From an uncultured Agathobaculum sp. (GTDB lineage: Bacteria; Bacillota; Clostridia; Oscillospirales; Butyricicoccaceae): 64,000 nucleotides of DNA. The DNA lies in contig NZ_CALWUM010000005.1 in the NCBI RefSeq assembly GCF_944384765.1, forward strand, positions 22,697-86,696. The letters run 5' to 3'. Shown here piece by piece: positions 1 through 8,699 of this stretch; the stretch's first letter is position 1, and each line of letters starts with the position of its first letter. Below the pieces are notes generated by a model that saw only the letters and a program-made list of their open reading frames with translations, was not told the DNA's origin and ran no database searches. Position numbers and translations under genes: made by a program.

Positions 1-941
1 AGATGGTCGAACTGGGCAACTACAACGGCATCCCGCATCTGCTGATCCCGGTCGTCACCGACCCGAAAAAGGCGGCAGGCGCGCTCAACTGGGCGGTGGG
101 CGAAATGGAGCGGCGCTATAAGCTGTTCGCCGACCATCAGGTGCGCAACCTCACCGGGTATAACGATCTGATGCGCGCGGAAAAAGCCAAGGCTGAACAG
201 GAGGAGGGCGGCAGCCCTGAGCAGTATCAGGTGCTGCCGCAGATCGTGATTGTCATCGACGAGCTGGCCGACCTGATGATGGTCGCGGCAAAGGAGGTCG
301 AGACATCGATCTGCCGCATCGCGCAGAAGGCGCGCGCGGCGGGCATGCATCTGGTCGTTGCGACGCAGCGCCCCTCGGCGGACGTCATTACCGGCATCAT
401 GAAGGCGAACATCCCGTCCCGCATCGCATTTGCAGTGGCCAGCCAGATCGAGTCCCGCATCATTCTGGACACGACCGGCGCGGAAAAGCTGATCGGCAAG
501 GGCGATATGCTGTATGCGCCGCTCGGCGGCGGCAAGCCCACCCGCGTGCAGGGCTGCTTTATCTCGTCGGATGAGATCGAAGCGGTGATTGCGCATATCA
601 AGCAGACGAGCACCGCGGAATACAGTGAAGAGATCCTCGAGCACATCGAGCGGCAGGCCGAACAGGTCGACAGCAAGGGCGGCGCTGCCGGTGACCCGGG
701 CGAGGATGAGGACGAGATGATCGAGGAAGCGATCGACGTTATCATGGACTGCCACCAGGCGTCCACCTCTATGCTGCAGCGGCGGCTCAAGCTAGGCTAT
801 TCGCGCGCCGCGCGCATCATCGACCAGATCGAGGAACGCGGCATCATCGGCCCGTTTGAGGGCTCCAAGCCGCGTCAGATCCTGATCTCCAAAGAGGAGT
901 GGCAGGAAATGAAATTGCGGCGGCATGACCCCCTCGATTGA
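1..941 (+). CDS. FtsK/SpoIIIE-type DNA translocase, C-terminal part
   Basis: Cut by the left window edge: the reading frame is open from the first full codon, so the ATG at base 3 is only an internal Met. The 312 visible residues hold the Walker B strand of the RecA-like motor ([13 protein letters not shown], about residues 81-93), the following [12 protein letters not shown] stretch, and a C-terminal winged-helix gamma domain (about 240-300) that in this family reads KOPS/SRS-type DNA motifs. Proteins of this family are membrane-anchored hexamers that pump chromosomal DNA through the division or sporulation septum. The Walker A motif and membrane segments lie outside the window, so FtsK and SpoIIIE cannot be separated here. 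Confidence 0.95.
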   Translation, partial: MVELGNYNGIPHLLIPVVTDPKKAAGALNWAVGEMERRYKLFADHQVRNLTGYNDLMRAEKAKAEQEEGGSPEQYQVLPQIVIVIDELADLMMVAAKEVETSICRIAQKARAAGMHLVVATQRPSADVITGIMKANIPSRIAFAVASQIESRIILDTTGAEKLIGKGDMLYAPLGGGKPTRVQGCFISSDEIEAVIAHIKQTSTAEYSEEILEHIERQAEQVDSKGGAAGDPGEDEDEMIEEAIDVIMDCHQASTSMLQRRLKLGYSRAARIIDQIEERGIIGPFEGSKPRQILISKEEWQEMKLRRHDPLD

Positions 942-993
942 AGCCGTGCTGCGCAACGTTTTGCCAGAAGCGGTATGTTGCTTTACACCGGCA

Positions 994-1024
994 TAAAAAG
1001 TCAGGCGTAAGTCCCGGCTTTTTA
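994..1024 (+). terminator. possible weak terminator after the translocase gene
   Basis: AAAAAGTC at 995-1002 can pair with GGCTTTTT at 1016-1023 and is followed by ATT. The stem is A/T-rich with one G-T pair, and its symmetry would allow function in both directions. It lies 54 bases after the stop codon. Confidence 0.4.
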
Positions 1025-1107
1025 TTCAATAGGCGCGGCGCGTGTGCGCGCCCGCGCGAAGTACCATTCTATATCATGATCCATTTGTTTCCACAGGAGG
1101 GAAAAAT

Positions 1108-1611
1108 ATGGCTTTCACCAAAATCAACATTGCAGAGCAGTCCTTTAACCCATTTGAAAAGATCGGCAAGCAGTGGATGCTGATCTCGGCCGGCACGGCG
1201 AACAGCTGGAACACAATGACTGCCAGCTGGGGCGGCGTAGGTGTTATCTGGGGCAAGCCCTCTGCGACCTGCTACATCCGCCACAGCCGCTATACCAAGG
1301 AGTTTGTGGAGGGCAGCGAGTATTTCACGCTGACTTTCCTCAAGGACGGCCACCGTGACGCACTCAGCCTGCTGGGCTCGAAGTCCGGCCGCGATATGGA
1401 TAAGATGCGCGACAGCGGCCTGACCTCGATCTTCGTCGACGGCCAGCCTACCTTTGAGGAGGCAGAGCTGGTGCTGGTCTGCCGCAAGCGCTGCAAGAGC
1501 GAGATCGCGCCTGAGGATATCCTGCACCAGGAAACCATTGACAAGTGGTATGGAGATCGTGATTTCCACACCATGTATATCGGTGAGATCGTGGCGGCCT
1601 ATCAGGGCTGA
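1108..1611 (+). CDS. flavin reductase-like protein (FMN-binding split barrel)
   Basis: 167 residues. The pattern TMTASWGGVGVIWGKPSATCYIR, split here as TMTASWGG then GKPSATCYIR, is typical of the flavin reductase-like FMN-binding split barrel, and EYFTLTFL continues the barrel. Such proteins bind FMN and reduce flavins or small electron acceptors in the cytosol; the physiological substrate is unknown. The start at 1108 is chosen because AGGAGG at 1095-1100 sits seven bases upstream; a longer frame from 1042 has no ribosome binding site. It appears to stand alone between the translocase gene and the SLH protease gene. Confidence 0.85.
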   Translation: MAFTKINIAEQSFNPFEKIGKQWMLISAGTANSWNTMTASWGGVGVIWGKPSATCYIRHSRYTKEFVEGSEYFTLTFLKDGHRDALSLLGSKSGRDMDKMRDSGLTSIFVDGQPTFEEAELVLVCRKRCKSEIAPEDILHQETIDKWYGDRDFHTMYIGEIVAAYQG

Positions 1612-1737
1612 AACCCAAACGTAACCGTTTGTTCACCAAACCTGAACGGATTTGGCGTATAATAATCAGGTAAGGCTGCACGGCCGTCTGGCGGTGTAGC
1701 CTGCCCATACCCTGACGCGAAACCGGAGGATAGAACA

Positions 1738-3348
1738 GTGAAAAGAAAAGTGCTCAGCCTGCTGATGGCGGCCGTTCTGGCGATCGGTCTGCTGCCGACT
1801 GCGTTTGCGGGCTATGAGAATTTCAGTGCGCAGGCGGCATATACCGGACAGTTTACCGATGTGCCGGCAGATGAGTGGTATTATGAAAACGTCCGCGCCG
1901 CTTATGAATATGGACTAATTGACGGCCGTTCGGAGACCCAATTTGTACCGGACGGCACGCTGACCGTAGCGGAAGCTATTAAGATGGCGGCAACCATACA
2001 CAGCATTTACCAGACCGGTAGTGCGGATTTTGCAGTATCCGACCCTTGGTATCTGGTTTATGTGGATTATGCGCTGGAGAACGGCATCCTGTCTGCTGCG
2101 CGCACGGATTATAACACATCGGCTTCGCGCGCTGTGTTTGCCTCCGTGCTGGCGGGTGCCCTGCCGGCGGATGCGCTGCCGGCAATCAACACAGTGGATA
2201 ACGGCGCAATCCCGGATATATCCATGAATGCGTCCTATGCGGATGCGGTCTACCTGCTATACCGCGCGGGCGTGCTCACCGGCTCGGACAGCGCAGGCTC
2301 ATTCCGGCCGGACAGCACCATCAAGCGCAGCGAAGCGGCGGCTATCGTCACCCGTATGGCAGACCCCAACCTGCGCCAATCCATCACCCTGACCGCTGCA
2401 ATGACAGCGGATGAGATTTTTGCGCAGTGCATTCCGGCGGTGTTCAAGCTGTATTCTTATAATGCGCGCGGCGAACAGCTCGGCGTGGGCAGCGGCGTGG
2501 TGATCTCTGCAAACGGCGATGCAGTCACCTGCGGGCATCTGGTCAACGGCGTATCCCGCCTAGTGGCGGAAATGTCGGACGGCATCAAGCGCGAGGTCAG
2601 TGTATATGACATGAACGCAGATGAGGATATCGCCTATATCCGTGTGGTAGGCAGCAACATGGCCTACCTGGAGACCTGTGAGACCGTGCAGACGGGCGAT
2701 AAAGTATATGCACTGGGCTATCCAGGTGGCGGCAATGCGCGGATCACCGCAGGCACGGTAACCGACCCGGCAAACGACGATTATCTGACCCCGCTAATCG
2801 AGAGCACGGCGACTGTCATCAGCGGCAACTCGGGCGGCGCGCTGGTCAACAGCAGCGGCCAGCTGGTTGGCATCACGGTCAGCAGCCAAGGTAGCGGTTC
2901 ACCTTCGTTCTCCGTGCCGATTAGCGCGCTGGAAAGCATGGAGGGTGCGACCGCGGTCTCTCCCGCGGAGTATACCAGCACGCATCGCCCGGATGCGTCG
3001 CGCTGCTACACTAATCTGTATCCGGTGCCCGATTTCGGCAAGGTGACCGGCGTGCAGCTGTATGCCAGCACGCGGGACCGCGGCACGACGCAGTTCTATT
3101 ACCGCCTGTCGGACATTTCGGATCTCAACCGCACGCTGCTGAAGTATTATGCAGCCCTCAATGAGAACACCTTCTACCAGTTCTCGGAGGGTTCGTTTAC
3201 CTCCTCGGCGGGCTATCTGCTGTCCATCCAACTCTATGAAACAACCTATCAGGGGGAAAACGTGCTGGGCGTATTCGTGTCCGGTATGCAGACCCTGCCT
3301 GTCGGCGGCCTTCCCAGGGCCGCCGTTTCTTTTTTGCAGACCGGATGA
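1738..3348 (+). CDS. secreted SLH-domain serine protease (trypsin/HtrA-like)
   Basis: 536 residues with a GTG start and GGAGG at 1725-1729. A signal peptide (MKRKVLSLLM, cleavage near TAFA) is followed by three SLH repeats at about 37-90, 100-140 and 160-208, which in this family bind secondary cell-wall polymer. A trypsin-fold protease follows with a complete triad: His267 in TCGHLV, Asp297 in DEDIAYI and Ser365 in GNSGGAL. The last 130 residues match nothing I recognise and no PDZ domain is evident. It is probably a cell-wall-anchored quality-control or processing protease. The reading frame runs through an apparent transcription terminator near its end, so the last dozen residues are suspect. 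Confidence 0.88.
   Translation: MKRKVLSLLMAAVLAIGLLPTAFAGYENFSAQAAYTGQFTDVPADEWYYENVRAAYEYGLIDGRSETQFVPDGTLTVAEAIKMAATIHSIYQTGSADFAVSDPWYLVYVDYALENGILSAARTDYNTSASRAVFASVLAGALPADALPAINTVDNGAIPDISMNASYADAVYLLYRAGVLTGSDSAGSFRPDSTIKRSEAAAIVTRMADPNLRQSITLTAAMTADEIFAQCIPAVFKLYSYNARGEQLGVGSGVVISANGDAVTCGHLVNGVSRLVAEMSDGIKREVSVYDMNADEDIAYIRVVGSNMAYLETCETVQTGDKVYALGYPGGGNARITAGTVTDPANDDYLTPLIESTATVISGNSGGALVNSSGQLVGITVSSQGSGSPSFSVPISALESMEGATAVSPAEYTSTHRPDASRCYTNLYPVPDFGKVTGVQLYASTRDRGTTQFYYRLSDISDLNRTLLKYYAALNENTFYQFSEGSFTSSAGYLLSIQLYETTYQGENVLGVFVSGMQTLPVGGLPRAAVSFLQTG
3304..3335 (+). terminator. rho-independent terminator inside the end of the SLH protease frame
   Basis: GGCGGCC (3304-3310), loop TTCCCAG, GGCCGCC (3318-3324), then GTTTCTTTTTT. 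It is a textbook terminator, but the annotated stop codon is at 3346-3348, so the hairpin and U-tract are translated as GGLPRAAVSFLQTG. Confidence 0.8.
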
Positions 3349-3678
3349 TGGGTGCAGGGAATTGTGCATGAAAGGGCTGGATGCGCAAAAAATCCGGCAT
3401 ATCGTTAGCATTTCACAAAAATGCGTCAGATTGCGGAAGAATACAGAAATTACTCAATTTTTTGTTCAGTAAACATTAAATTTTAAAAAAACAGTAGAAA
3501 AGAAATGGCGGATTTCACCGCGCTTTGCATTATTTTCCGTCAAAATGCACAATATATCAGAGGCAAATCGGTGTAATACCACAATGGAACCCAAAGCCGT
3601 GCACATGATATAATACGATTGTGTGATTGAAGTGTGTAATAAGAGTAAGCACCAAACGAAACGGAGGAAAAAACCCAA
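3349..3678. other. AT-rich intergenic region upstream of ppdK
   Basis: 330 bases without a credible gene. Its A/T-rich middle (about 3400-3500) contrasts with the GC-rich neighbours. The only recognisable elements are the ppdK extended -10 promoter near 3610 and the ribosome binding site GGAGG at 3663-3667. Confidence 0.6.
3606..3614 (+). promoter_or_regulatory. extended -10 promoter of ppdK
   Basis: TGATATAAT is a perfect extended -10 element (TGN plus TATAAT). No good -35 hexamer is seen at the usual distance, which extended -10 promoters tolerate. It lies 65 bases before the start codon. Confidence 0.6.
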
Positions 3679-6312
3679 ATGAAGAAGTATGTTTACATGT
3701 TCCCGGAGGGCAACGGAAAAATGCGTGAGCTGCTCGGCGGCAAGGGTGCCAACCTGGCAGAGATGACCGGGCTGGGCATGCCTGTGCCGCAGGGTTTTAC
3801 TATCACCACCGAAGCCTGCACCCGGTATTATGAGGACGGCAAGACGATCTATCCTGATATTCAGGAGCAGATCCTTGAGTACCTCGATAAACTCGAAAAA
3901 GTTACCGGCAAGACCCTGGGCGACCCGGAGAACCCGCTTCTGGTTTCCGTGCGTTCGGGCGCGCGCGCCTCGATGCCTGGCATGATGGACACCATCCTTA
4001 ACCTCGGCATGAACGACGAGATCTGTGAGGCGGTTGCCCGATTGACCAACAATCCGCGCTTTGCGCGTGATTCCTACCGCCGCTTCATCCAGATGTTCTC
4101 GGACGTCGTCATGGAGCTGCCCAAGTCTACCTTCGAGACCTTCATCGATCAGGTCAAGGAGAAGAAGGGCGTCAAGATGGATAACGAGCTGGACGCGGAC
4201 GATATGTCCGAACTGATCGTCCTGTTCAAGGATCACTATAAAAAGTCCCTGGGCGAAGAGTTCCCGCAAGACCCCAAGAAGCAGCTGATGGAAGCGGTTC
4301 GCGCGGTATTCCGCTCGTGGGATAACCCGCGCGCGAACACCTACCGCCGCATGAACGATATTCCGCATTCCTGGGGCACCGCGGTCAACGTCCAGTCCAT
4401 GGTATTCGGCAACATGGGCGACACCTCGGGCACCGGCGTTGCATTTACCCGCAGCCCGTCCACCGGCGAAAAGAAGCTGTTCGGCGAGTTCCTGATGAAC
4501 GCGCAGGGCGAGGACGTCGTGGCCGGCATCCGCACCCCGCAGCCGATCTCCACGCTGGCGGAGACCATGCCGGAGGTTTATCAGCAGTTTGTCGATATTT
4601 CCTCCCGCCTGGAAAAACACTACGGCGATATGCAGGATATGGAGTTCACCATTGAAAACGGCAAGCTCTACATGCTGCAGACCCGCAACGGCAAGCGCAC
4701 CGCGCAGGCCGCACTCAAGATCGCGGTCGACCTCGTGGATGAGGGTGTGTGCACCAAGGAGCAGGCCATGATGAAGGTCGAGCCCAAGCAGCTCGACGCC
4801 CTGCTGCATCCGACATTTGTCCCCGCAGCCCTGCAGGCTGCCAAGCCGATCACGTCCGGCCTGCCGGCGTCCCCCGGCGCGGCGTGCGGTGCGGTTTACT
4901 TCACCGCTGAAGAAGCGGCGGCTGCTCACAAGACCGGCCTCAAGGTTGTTCTGGTCCGTCAGGAGACCTCCCCGGAGGATATCGACGGCATGGCGGTTTC
5001 CGAAGGCATCATGACCGCCCGCGGCGGCATGACCTCGCACGCAGCGGTTGTAGCCCGCGGCATGGGTACCTGCTGTGTTGCAGGCGTCAACGGCATCAAG
5101 GTGTCCGAGGCGGACAAGACCCTCACCTTTGCCGACGGCACGGTGGTGCACGAGGGCGATTTCATCTCGCTCGACGGCTCGACCGGCAACGTATACCTCG
5201 GCAAGATCGATACCCAGGATGCAGAGCTGACCGGCGACTTCGGCCGCTTTATGGGCTGGGCGGATGAAATCCGCACGCTCAAGGTCCGCACCAACGGCGA
5301 TACCCCGCGCGACGCTACCCAGGCGCGCAAGTTCGGCGCAGAAGGCATCGGCTTGTGCCGCACCGAGCATATGTTCTTTGACCCCGACCGCATCAAGGCG
5401 ATGCGTGAAATGATCGTATCCGACACGGTCGAGCAGCGCAAGGCAGCGCTCGCCAAGATCCTGCCTATGCAGCGCGGCGACTTTGAAGCCATCTACCGTG
5501 CAATGGGCGGCCTGCCGGTAACCATCCGCCTGCTTGATCCTCCGCTACACGAGTTCCTGCCGCAGGAGGAGGACGACATCCGCGAGCTGGCAAACGAGAT
5601 GGGCATCCCGTTTGAAAAGCTCCAGGCCAAGGTTGCCGACCTGCACGAGTTCAACCCGATGCTGGGCACCCGCGGCTGCCGTCTGGACGTGCTGTATCCG
5701 GAGATCGCTGAGATGCAGACCGAAGCGATCATCTCTGCTGCAATCAACGTCTGGAAGGAAGACGGCCTCAAGATCACCCCGGAAATTATGGTTCCGCTGG
5801 TATCCGAGATCAATGAGCTTCGCTTTGTCAAGAAGGTCATCAAGGCCAAGGCGGACGAGCTGATCGAGGCTTCCGGCCTGAAGATGAAGTATATGATCGG
5901 CACCATGATCGAGACCCCGCGTGCGGCTGTCACCGCAAACGAGATCGCCGAGGAAGCCGAGTTCTTCTCCTTCGGTACCAACGATCTGACCCAGATGACC
6001 TACGGCTTCTCGCGTGACGACGTGGGCCGCATCCTCGAGACCTACTTCGAGAAGAAGATCCTCGAGTCCGATCCGTTTGCCCGCCTAGATCAGGCTGGCG
6101 TCGGCAAGCTGATCCGCTTCGCGGTGGCGGAAGGCCGCCGCACCCGTCCGGACATCAAGCTGGGCATCTGCGGCGAGCACGGCGGCGACCTGTCGTCTGT
6201 CGAGTTCTGCCACAATGTCGGCCTGAACTACGTTTCCTGCTCGCCCTTCCGCGTGCCGATTGCCCGCCTTGCAGCGGCGCAGGCGCGTGTCAAGGAGCTT
6301 GGCATGGCGTAA
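3679..6312 (+). CDS. ppdK: pyruvate, phosphate dikinase
   Basis: 877 residues, the usual length for PPDK. It interconverts pyruvate, ATP and Pi with PEP, AMP and PPi in the cytosol; in Clostridia it serves PPi-dependent glycolysis or gluconeogenesis. The N-terminal ATP-grasp part begins GGKGANLAEMTGLGMPVP; the swivelling phospho-His is His454 in GGMTSHAAVVARG; the C-terminal PEP-binding barrel carries Cys831 in GICGEHGGD, numbered essentially as in the Clostridium symbiosum enzyme. It is a single-gene unit with its own promoter and a strong terminator. No PPDK regulatory protein is nearby. Confidence 0.98.
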   Translation: MKKYVYMFPEGNGKMRELLGGKGANLAEMTGLGMPVPQGFTITTEACTRYYEDGKTIYPDIQEQILEYLDKLEKVTGKTLGDPENPLLVSVRSGARASMPGMMDTILNLGMNDEICEAVARLTNNPRFARDSYRRFIQMFSDVVMELPKSTFETFIDQVKEKKGVKMDNELDADDMSELIVLFKDHYKKSLGEEFPQDPKKQLMEAVRAVFRSWDNPRANTYRRMNDIPHSWGTAVNVQSMVFGNMGDTSGTGVAFTRSPSTGEKKLFGEFLMNAQGEDVVAGIRTPQPISTLAETMPEVYQQFVDISSRLEKHYGDMQDMEFTIENGKLYMLQTRNGKRTAQAALKIAVDLVDEGVCTKEQAMMKVEPKQLDALLHPTFVPAALQAAKPITSGLPASPGAACGAVYFTAEEAAAAHKTGLKVVLVRQETSPEDIDGMAVSEGIMTARGGMTSHAAVVARGMGTCCVAGVNGIKVSEADKTLTFADGTVVHEGDFISLDGSTGNVYLGKIDTQDAELTGDFGRFMGWADEIRTLKVRTNGDTPRDATQARKFGAEGIGLCRTEHMFFDPDRIKAMREMIVSDTVEQRKAALAKILPMQRGDFEAIYRAMGGLPVTIRLLDPPLHEFLPQEEDDIRELANEMGIPFEKLQAKVADLHEFNPMLGTRGCRLDVLYPEIAEMQTEAIISAAINVWKEDGLKITPEIMVPLVSEINELRFVKKVIKAKADELIEASGLKMKYMIGTMIETPRAAVTANEIAEEAEFFSFGTNDLTQMTYGFSRDDVGRILETYFEKKILESDPFARLDQAGVGKLIRFAVAEGRRTRPDIKLGICGEHGGDLSSVEFCHNVGLNYVSCSPFRVPIARLAAAQARVKELGMA

Positions 6313-6333
6313 TCGTCCACAAAGATACAAACA

Positions 6334-6366
6334 AACAGCCCCTGCTTTTAGCAGGGGCTGTTTTCA
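6334..6366 (+). terminator. ppdK terminator
   Basis: AACAGCCCCTGC (6334-6345), loop TTTTA, GCAGGGGCTGTT (6351-6362), then TTCATTTT. Perfect 12-bp stem. Confidence 0.9.
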
Positions 6367-6379
6367 TTTTGGGGACAGC

Positions 6380-6406
6380 AAAAAGGCCCTGCCGGAGCAG
6401 GGCCTT
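6380..6406 (-). terminator. terminator of the reverse-strand P-loop kinase gene
   Basis: Read on the reverse strand, AAGGCCCTGC pairs with GCAGGGCCTT around a four-base loop and is followed by five T residues. Confidence 0.85.
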
Positions 6407-6415
6407 GGCTGCGGT

Positions 6416-7453
6416 TTAGAACAGGTCGCTGGTATCCAGGACGAGCGCATCCGCTGCGGGTACGCCGCACACGCGGTAATACAGCTCCTCCATCGGAATC
6501 CAGCGCGTGGTAAAGGCGGCATAATGCCCACCCTCACGCGCTTGCAGGCGGCGCGCCTGCGCTTCCTTAGAGCAGGTCAGAAAAACCCGGCGCTGGCAGT
6601 ACGGCGCAAGCGACGGATGGTGGGAATAACTCCCCTCGACCACGGTAAGCAGCGTAGGGGGCAGGGTGATGGTCTTCTGATACTGCTTGTGCTGACAGGA
6701 GTAGGCGCGATAGGGGATCGGCTGGCCTGCCAGCGCGGGAGCGAGTGCCTCCGCGCGGAAACGCTCCAGATCCATATTGCCCGCGGGCTGCCCGGCCCAG
6801 TCGGCTGCACGCTGTGCAAGCGGCAGGTAAAAATCATCCATGTGCAGGATGTTGCAGCCGAACACATCGTGCAGCAGCGCAGCGAGGCTGCTTTTGCCGC
6901 TGCCGCAGCGCCCGTCGATCGCAAGGACAGCAGGTTTCCCTGCCTGAATCAGCCGGGCTGCCTCCAGCAGCACAGGGAAAAAGCCTGCCAGATCGGTGCG
7001 GATCACCCGGTAGTGCGGCTGATAGGCTGCGCAGAAAGCGTCGCTATGGTGGACAGGCGGACAGCCTTGTGTTTCCCAGCCGTCCAGCCACGGGTCCATC
7101 CCGGGGATGTCAAGCGTCCGCAGCAGCGCAATACGGCGGCGCAGGCCGTCCGCTGTGCCGTGGTACGTCTGCGCAGTGCGGCGCACCAGCGCGGCCAGAA
7201 CAGGCGCGGCAAGCGATACCTCTGCCTGTGGGTCGAGATGCAGGCGGCTCAGGCCGCTGCCGATCGGTTCGGGTGCACGGGAAGGTGCGCCCGACGGAAG
7301 GGAGGCCCACTCGCGCATGAGTGCCGCGGCAATGCCGTCCGCGTCCTGCGTCAGATGGGCGGGGCCGAATTCGCTTTGATAGGCAAGCTTGCCGTAGTCC
7401 TGCGGCTGCATGGCGGGATAGCGCGCGGCGTGCTGCCGCACAATGGTTTTCAT
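6416..7453 (-). CDS. uridine kinase-like P-loop protein with an unassigned N-terminal domain
   Basis: 345 residues from the ATG at 7453. The C-terminal half is a P-loop kinase of the uridine kinase/phosphoribulokinase type: Walker A GRCGSGKS near residue 181, the acceptor-side HMDDFYLP, and LTVVEGSYSHHP. The first 170 residues (beginning MKTIVRQHAARYP) are not recognised. It likely phosphorylates a nucleoside or other small hydroxyl compound; the substrate is unknown. The start is uncertain: a TTG seven codons upstream (7474) follows a G-rich patch and may be used instead. It is monocistronic on the reverse strand with its own promoter and terminator. Confidence 0.72.
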   Translation of the reverse strand: MKTIVRQHAARYPAMQPQDYGKLAYQSEFGPAHLTQDADGIAAALMREWASLPSGAPSRAPEPIGSGLSRLHLDPQAEVSLAAPVLAALVRRTAQTYHGTADGLRRRIALLRTLDIPGMDPWLDGWETQGCPPVHHSDAFCAAYQPHYRVIRTDLAGFFPVLLEAARLIQAGKPAVLAIDGRCGSGKSSLAALLHDVFGCNILHMDDFYLPLAQRAADWAGQPAGNMDLERFRAEALAPALAGQPIPYRAYSCQHKQYQKTITLPPTLLTVVEGSYSHHPSLAPYCQRRVFLTCSKEAQARRLQAREGGHYAAFTTRWIPMEELYYRVCGVPAADALVLDTSDLF

Positions 7454-7596
7454 CTGTTCGATTTCGTTTTCCAAGGGAGTGCCCCCAGTTCTGCAAGATA
7501 GGCGCGCGGCTGGGACAGAACTTGCCACAAACCACAGTGCGCCGGGATACGGGCCGTATGGTGCGTCGGCAGAATGCGCCGTATCGCGTTTTCTTT

Positions 7597-7625
7597 ATTA
7601 TACACTACGGCGCAAACCAATGTAA
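7597..7625 (-). promoter_or_regulatory. promoter of the P-loop kinase gene
   Basis: On the reverse strand TTACAT (7620-7625), a 17-base spacer, and TATAAT (7597-7602). The leader to the start codon is about 130 bases. Confidence 0.6.
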
Positions 7626-7788
7626 AGGCAGCCAGTGTGCAACCGAGATCTCTGGAGGGGCAGCGGTGTCAGGCGGTTTTGTGGGAAAATGCACCTGGTT
7701 CGAAAAAAGGAGCAGAAAAGCGGGGAGGTGCCCTGCTGCCGGAAGCCGGTTCGGGTGAAGAAAGATGCGCCTGCTTTCCACACCATAA
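7626..7788. other. unassigned intergenic stretch
   Basis: Between the divergent kinase promoter and the first Zur-type operator. Short open frames here lack credible start sites or protein-like composition. I looked for a cobalamin-type riboswitch and saw no conserved core. Confidence 0.4.
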
Positions 7789-7857
7789 TTTGCGATCAGT
7801 TCGCATATTGACAAAACGGACGAGTTAGTTTATGATAATTTGCGAATAGATCGCAAA
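7789..7857 (+). promoter_or_regulatory. zur promoter with two Zur/Fur-type operators
   Basis: TTGACA (7808-7813), 17-base spacer, TATGAT (7831-7836). Operator 1 is TTTGCGA-TCAGT-TCGCATA (7789-7807); operator 2 is TTTGCGA-ATAGA-TCGCAAA (7839-7857), a perfect 7-5-7 palindrome. Their centres are 50 bases apart and bracket the promoter, as expected for autorepression by the Fur-family protein encoded just downstream. Confidence 0.85.
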
Positions 7858-7873
7858 TCAGGGGGCGGGACAA

Positions 7874-8269
7874 ATGGCAGTCTATTGGACAAAGCAGCGC
7901 AAGCGGCTGCTGGAATACCTTGCGGCGCACCGGGACGAGCAGGTCACGGCGCAGCAGATCGCCCAGGACCTGACCGCGGATCAAATCAGCATCAGCGCGG
8001 TTTACCGCAACCTGGCCGCGTTGGAGGAAAAGGGGTTTGTCAAACGATGCGTCCGCGAGCACACGCGGGAATGCTTTTATCAATACACCGCCGCAGAGGC
8101 GTGCAGGGATCATCTGCATCTGTCCTGCCTGCTCTGCGGCAAGAGTATCCATCTGAGCAAACGCGAAACCGAACAGCTGATCCAAAGCACGCTGGAAAGC
8201 ACCGGCTTTCAGATCAAGCGGTCGGAGACCATTCTCTATGGCATTTGCGCGGCTTGCAGAAAACAGTAG
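7874..8269 (+). CDS. zur: Fur-family metal-responsive repressor, probably Zur
   Basis: 131 residues, the normal Fur-family length. An N-terminal winged helix (QQIAQDLTADQISISAVYRN, about 27-48) precedes a dimerisation domain with HLHLSC, two CxxC pairs (CLLC and CAAC) that form the structural zinc site in this family, and a His-rich regulatory region. Zur assignment rests on the neighbours: the genes that follow encode a zinc-type ABC importer with a ZinT domain. It should repress its own operon through the two palindromes upstream when zinc is sufficient. PerR or iron Fur is possible but fits the context less well. Confidence 0.85.
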   Translation: MAVYWTKQRKRLLEYLAAHRDEQVTAQQIAQDLTADQISISAVYRNLAALEEKGFVKRCVREHTRECFYQYTAAEACRDHLHLSCLLCGKSIHLSKRETEQLIQSTLESTGFQIKRSETILYGICAACRKQ

Positions 8270-8284
8270 AAAGAGGTGAGCAGG

Positions 8285-8581
8285 ATGAATAGGAAAACAC
8301 GGCTTCTGTCGCTGCTGATGGCGGCGCTGCTTGCGTTTGCCCTGCTCTGCTCGGTTCTGTTTATGGCGGTGGAAGCCCACCACGACTGCACCGGACAGGA
8401 CTGCCCGGTTTGCCAGCAGCTCAGCGCCTGCGGGCATATGCTGAAAACCGCAGCAGTGTCCGCCTGCGCTGCGGTCTTTGCCGCTGCGCTTCCCCTGCTG
8501 GTCTGCATGATTTTTTCGGTTCGCACAGCGCCTGTGCAGGCCGACACACTGGTTACGCGCAAGGTCAAACTTTCGGATTAA
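8285..8581 (+). CDS. small two-helix membrane protein with Cys/His metal-site motif
   Basis: 98 residues; start at 8285 chosen because AGAGGTG lies six bases upstream. Two hydrophobic helices (about 7-30 and 55-78) flank the cluster HHDCTGQDCPVC followed by CGH, a plausible zinc-binding loop outside the membrane. It sits 15 bases after zur and before the substrate-binding gene, so it is most likely part of the zinc regulon, perhaps in metal sensing or handover. I do not recognise a named family. Confidence 0.7.
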   Translation: MNRKTRLLSLLMAALLAFALLCSVLFMAVEAHHDCTGQDCPVCQQLSACGHMLKTAAVSACAAVFAAALPLLVCMIFSVRTAPVQADTLVTRKVKLSD

Positions 8582-8592
8582 ACAGCAGAAAA

Positions 8593-8657
8593 ACAAGGGT
8601 CAGGCCGGTTCCGCGGGGACGGGCTGCTGTGGTGCTGCCACAGACCCTTGTATTTTT
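8593..8657 (+). terminator. attenuator-like hairpin before the zinc-binding lipoprotein gene
   Basis: ACAAGGGT (8593-8600) pairs with ACCCTTGT (8644-8651), followed by ATTTTT. The enclosed region holds a second stem, CTGTGG/CCACAG. It could end a short zur transcript or tune expression of downstream genes. Confidence 0.55.
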
Positions 8658-8699
8658 GCGCCCTTTTTTGAGTTTTTATCGATCCGGAGGTTTATCCAT

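Noticed and set aside
3466..5370. 634-codon open frame opposite ppdK
   Set aside because: Antisense frame kept open by high GC and codon bias; composition is His/Arg/Leu-rich, no ribosome binding site, no protein motif.
6260..7501. 413-codon forward frame overlapping the end of ppdK and the kinase gene
   Set aside because: It starts inside ppdK, spans two opposing terminators and has Arg/Cys-rich shadow composition.
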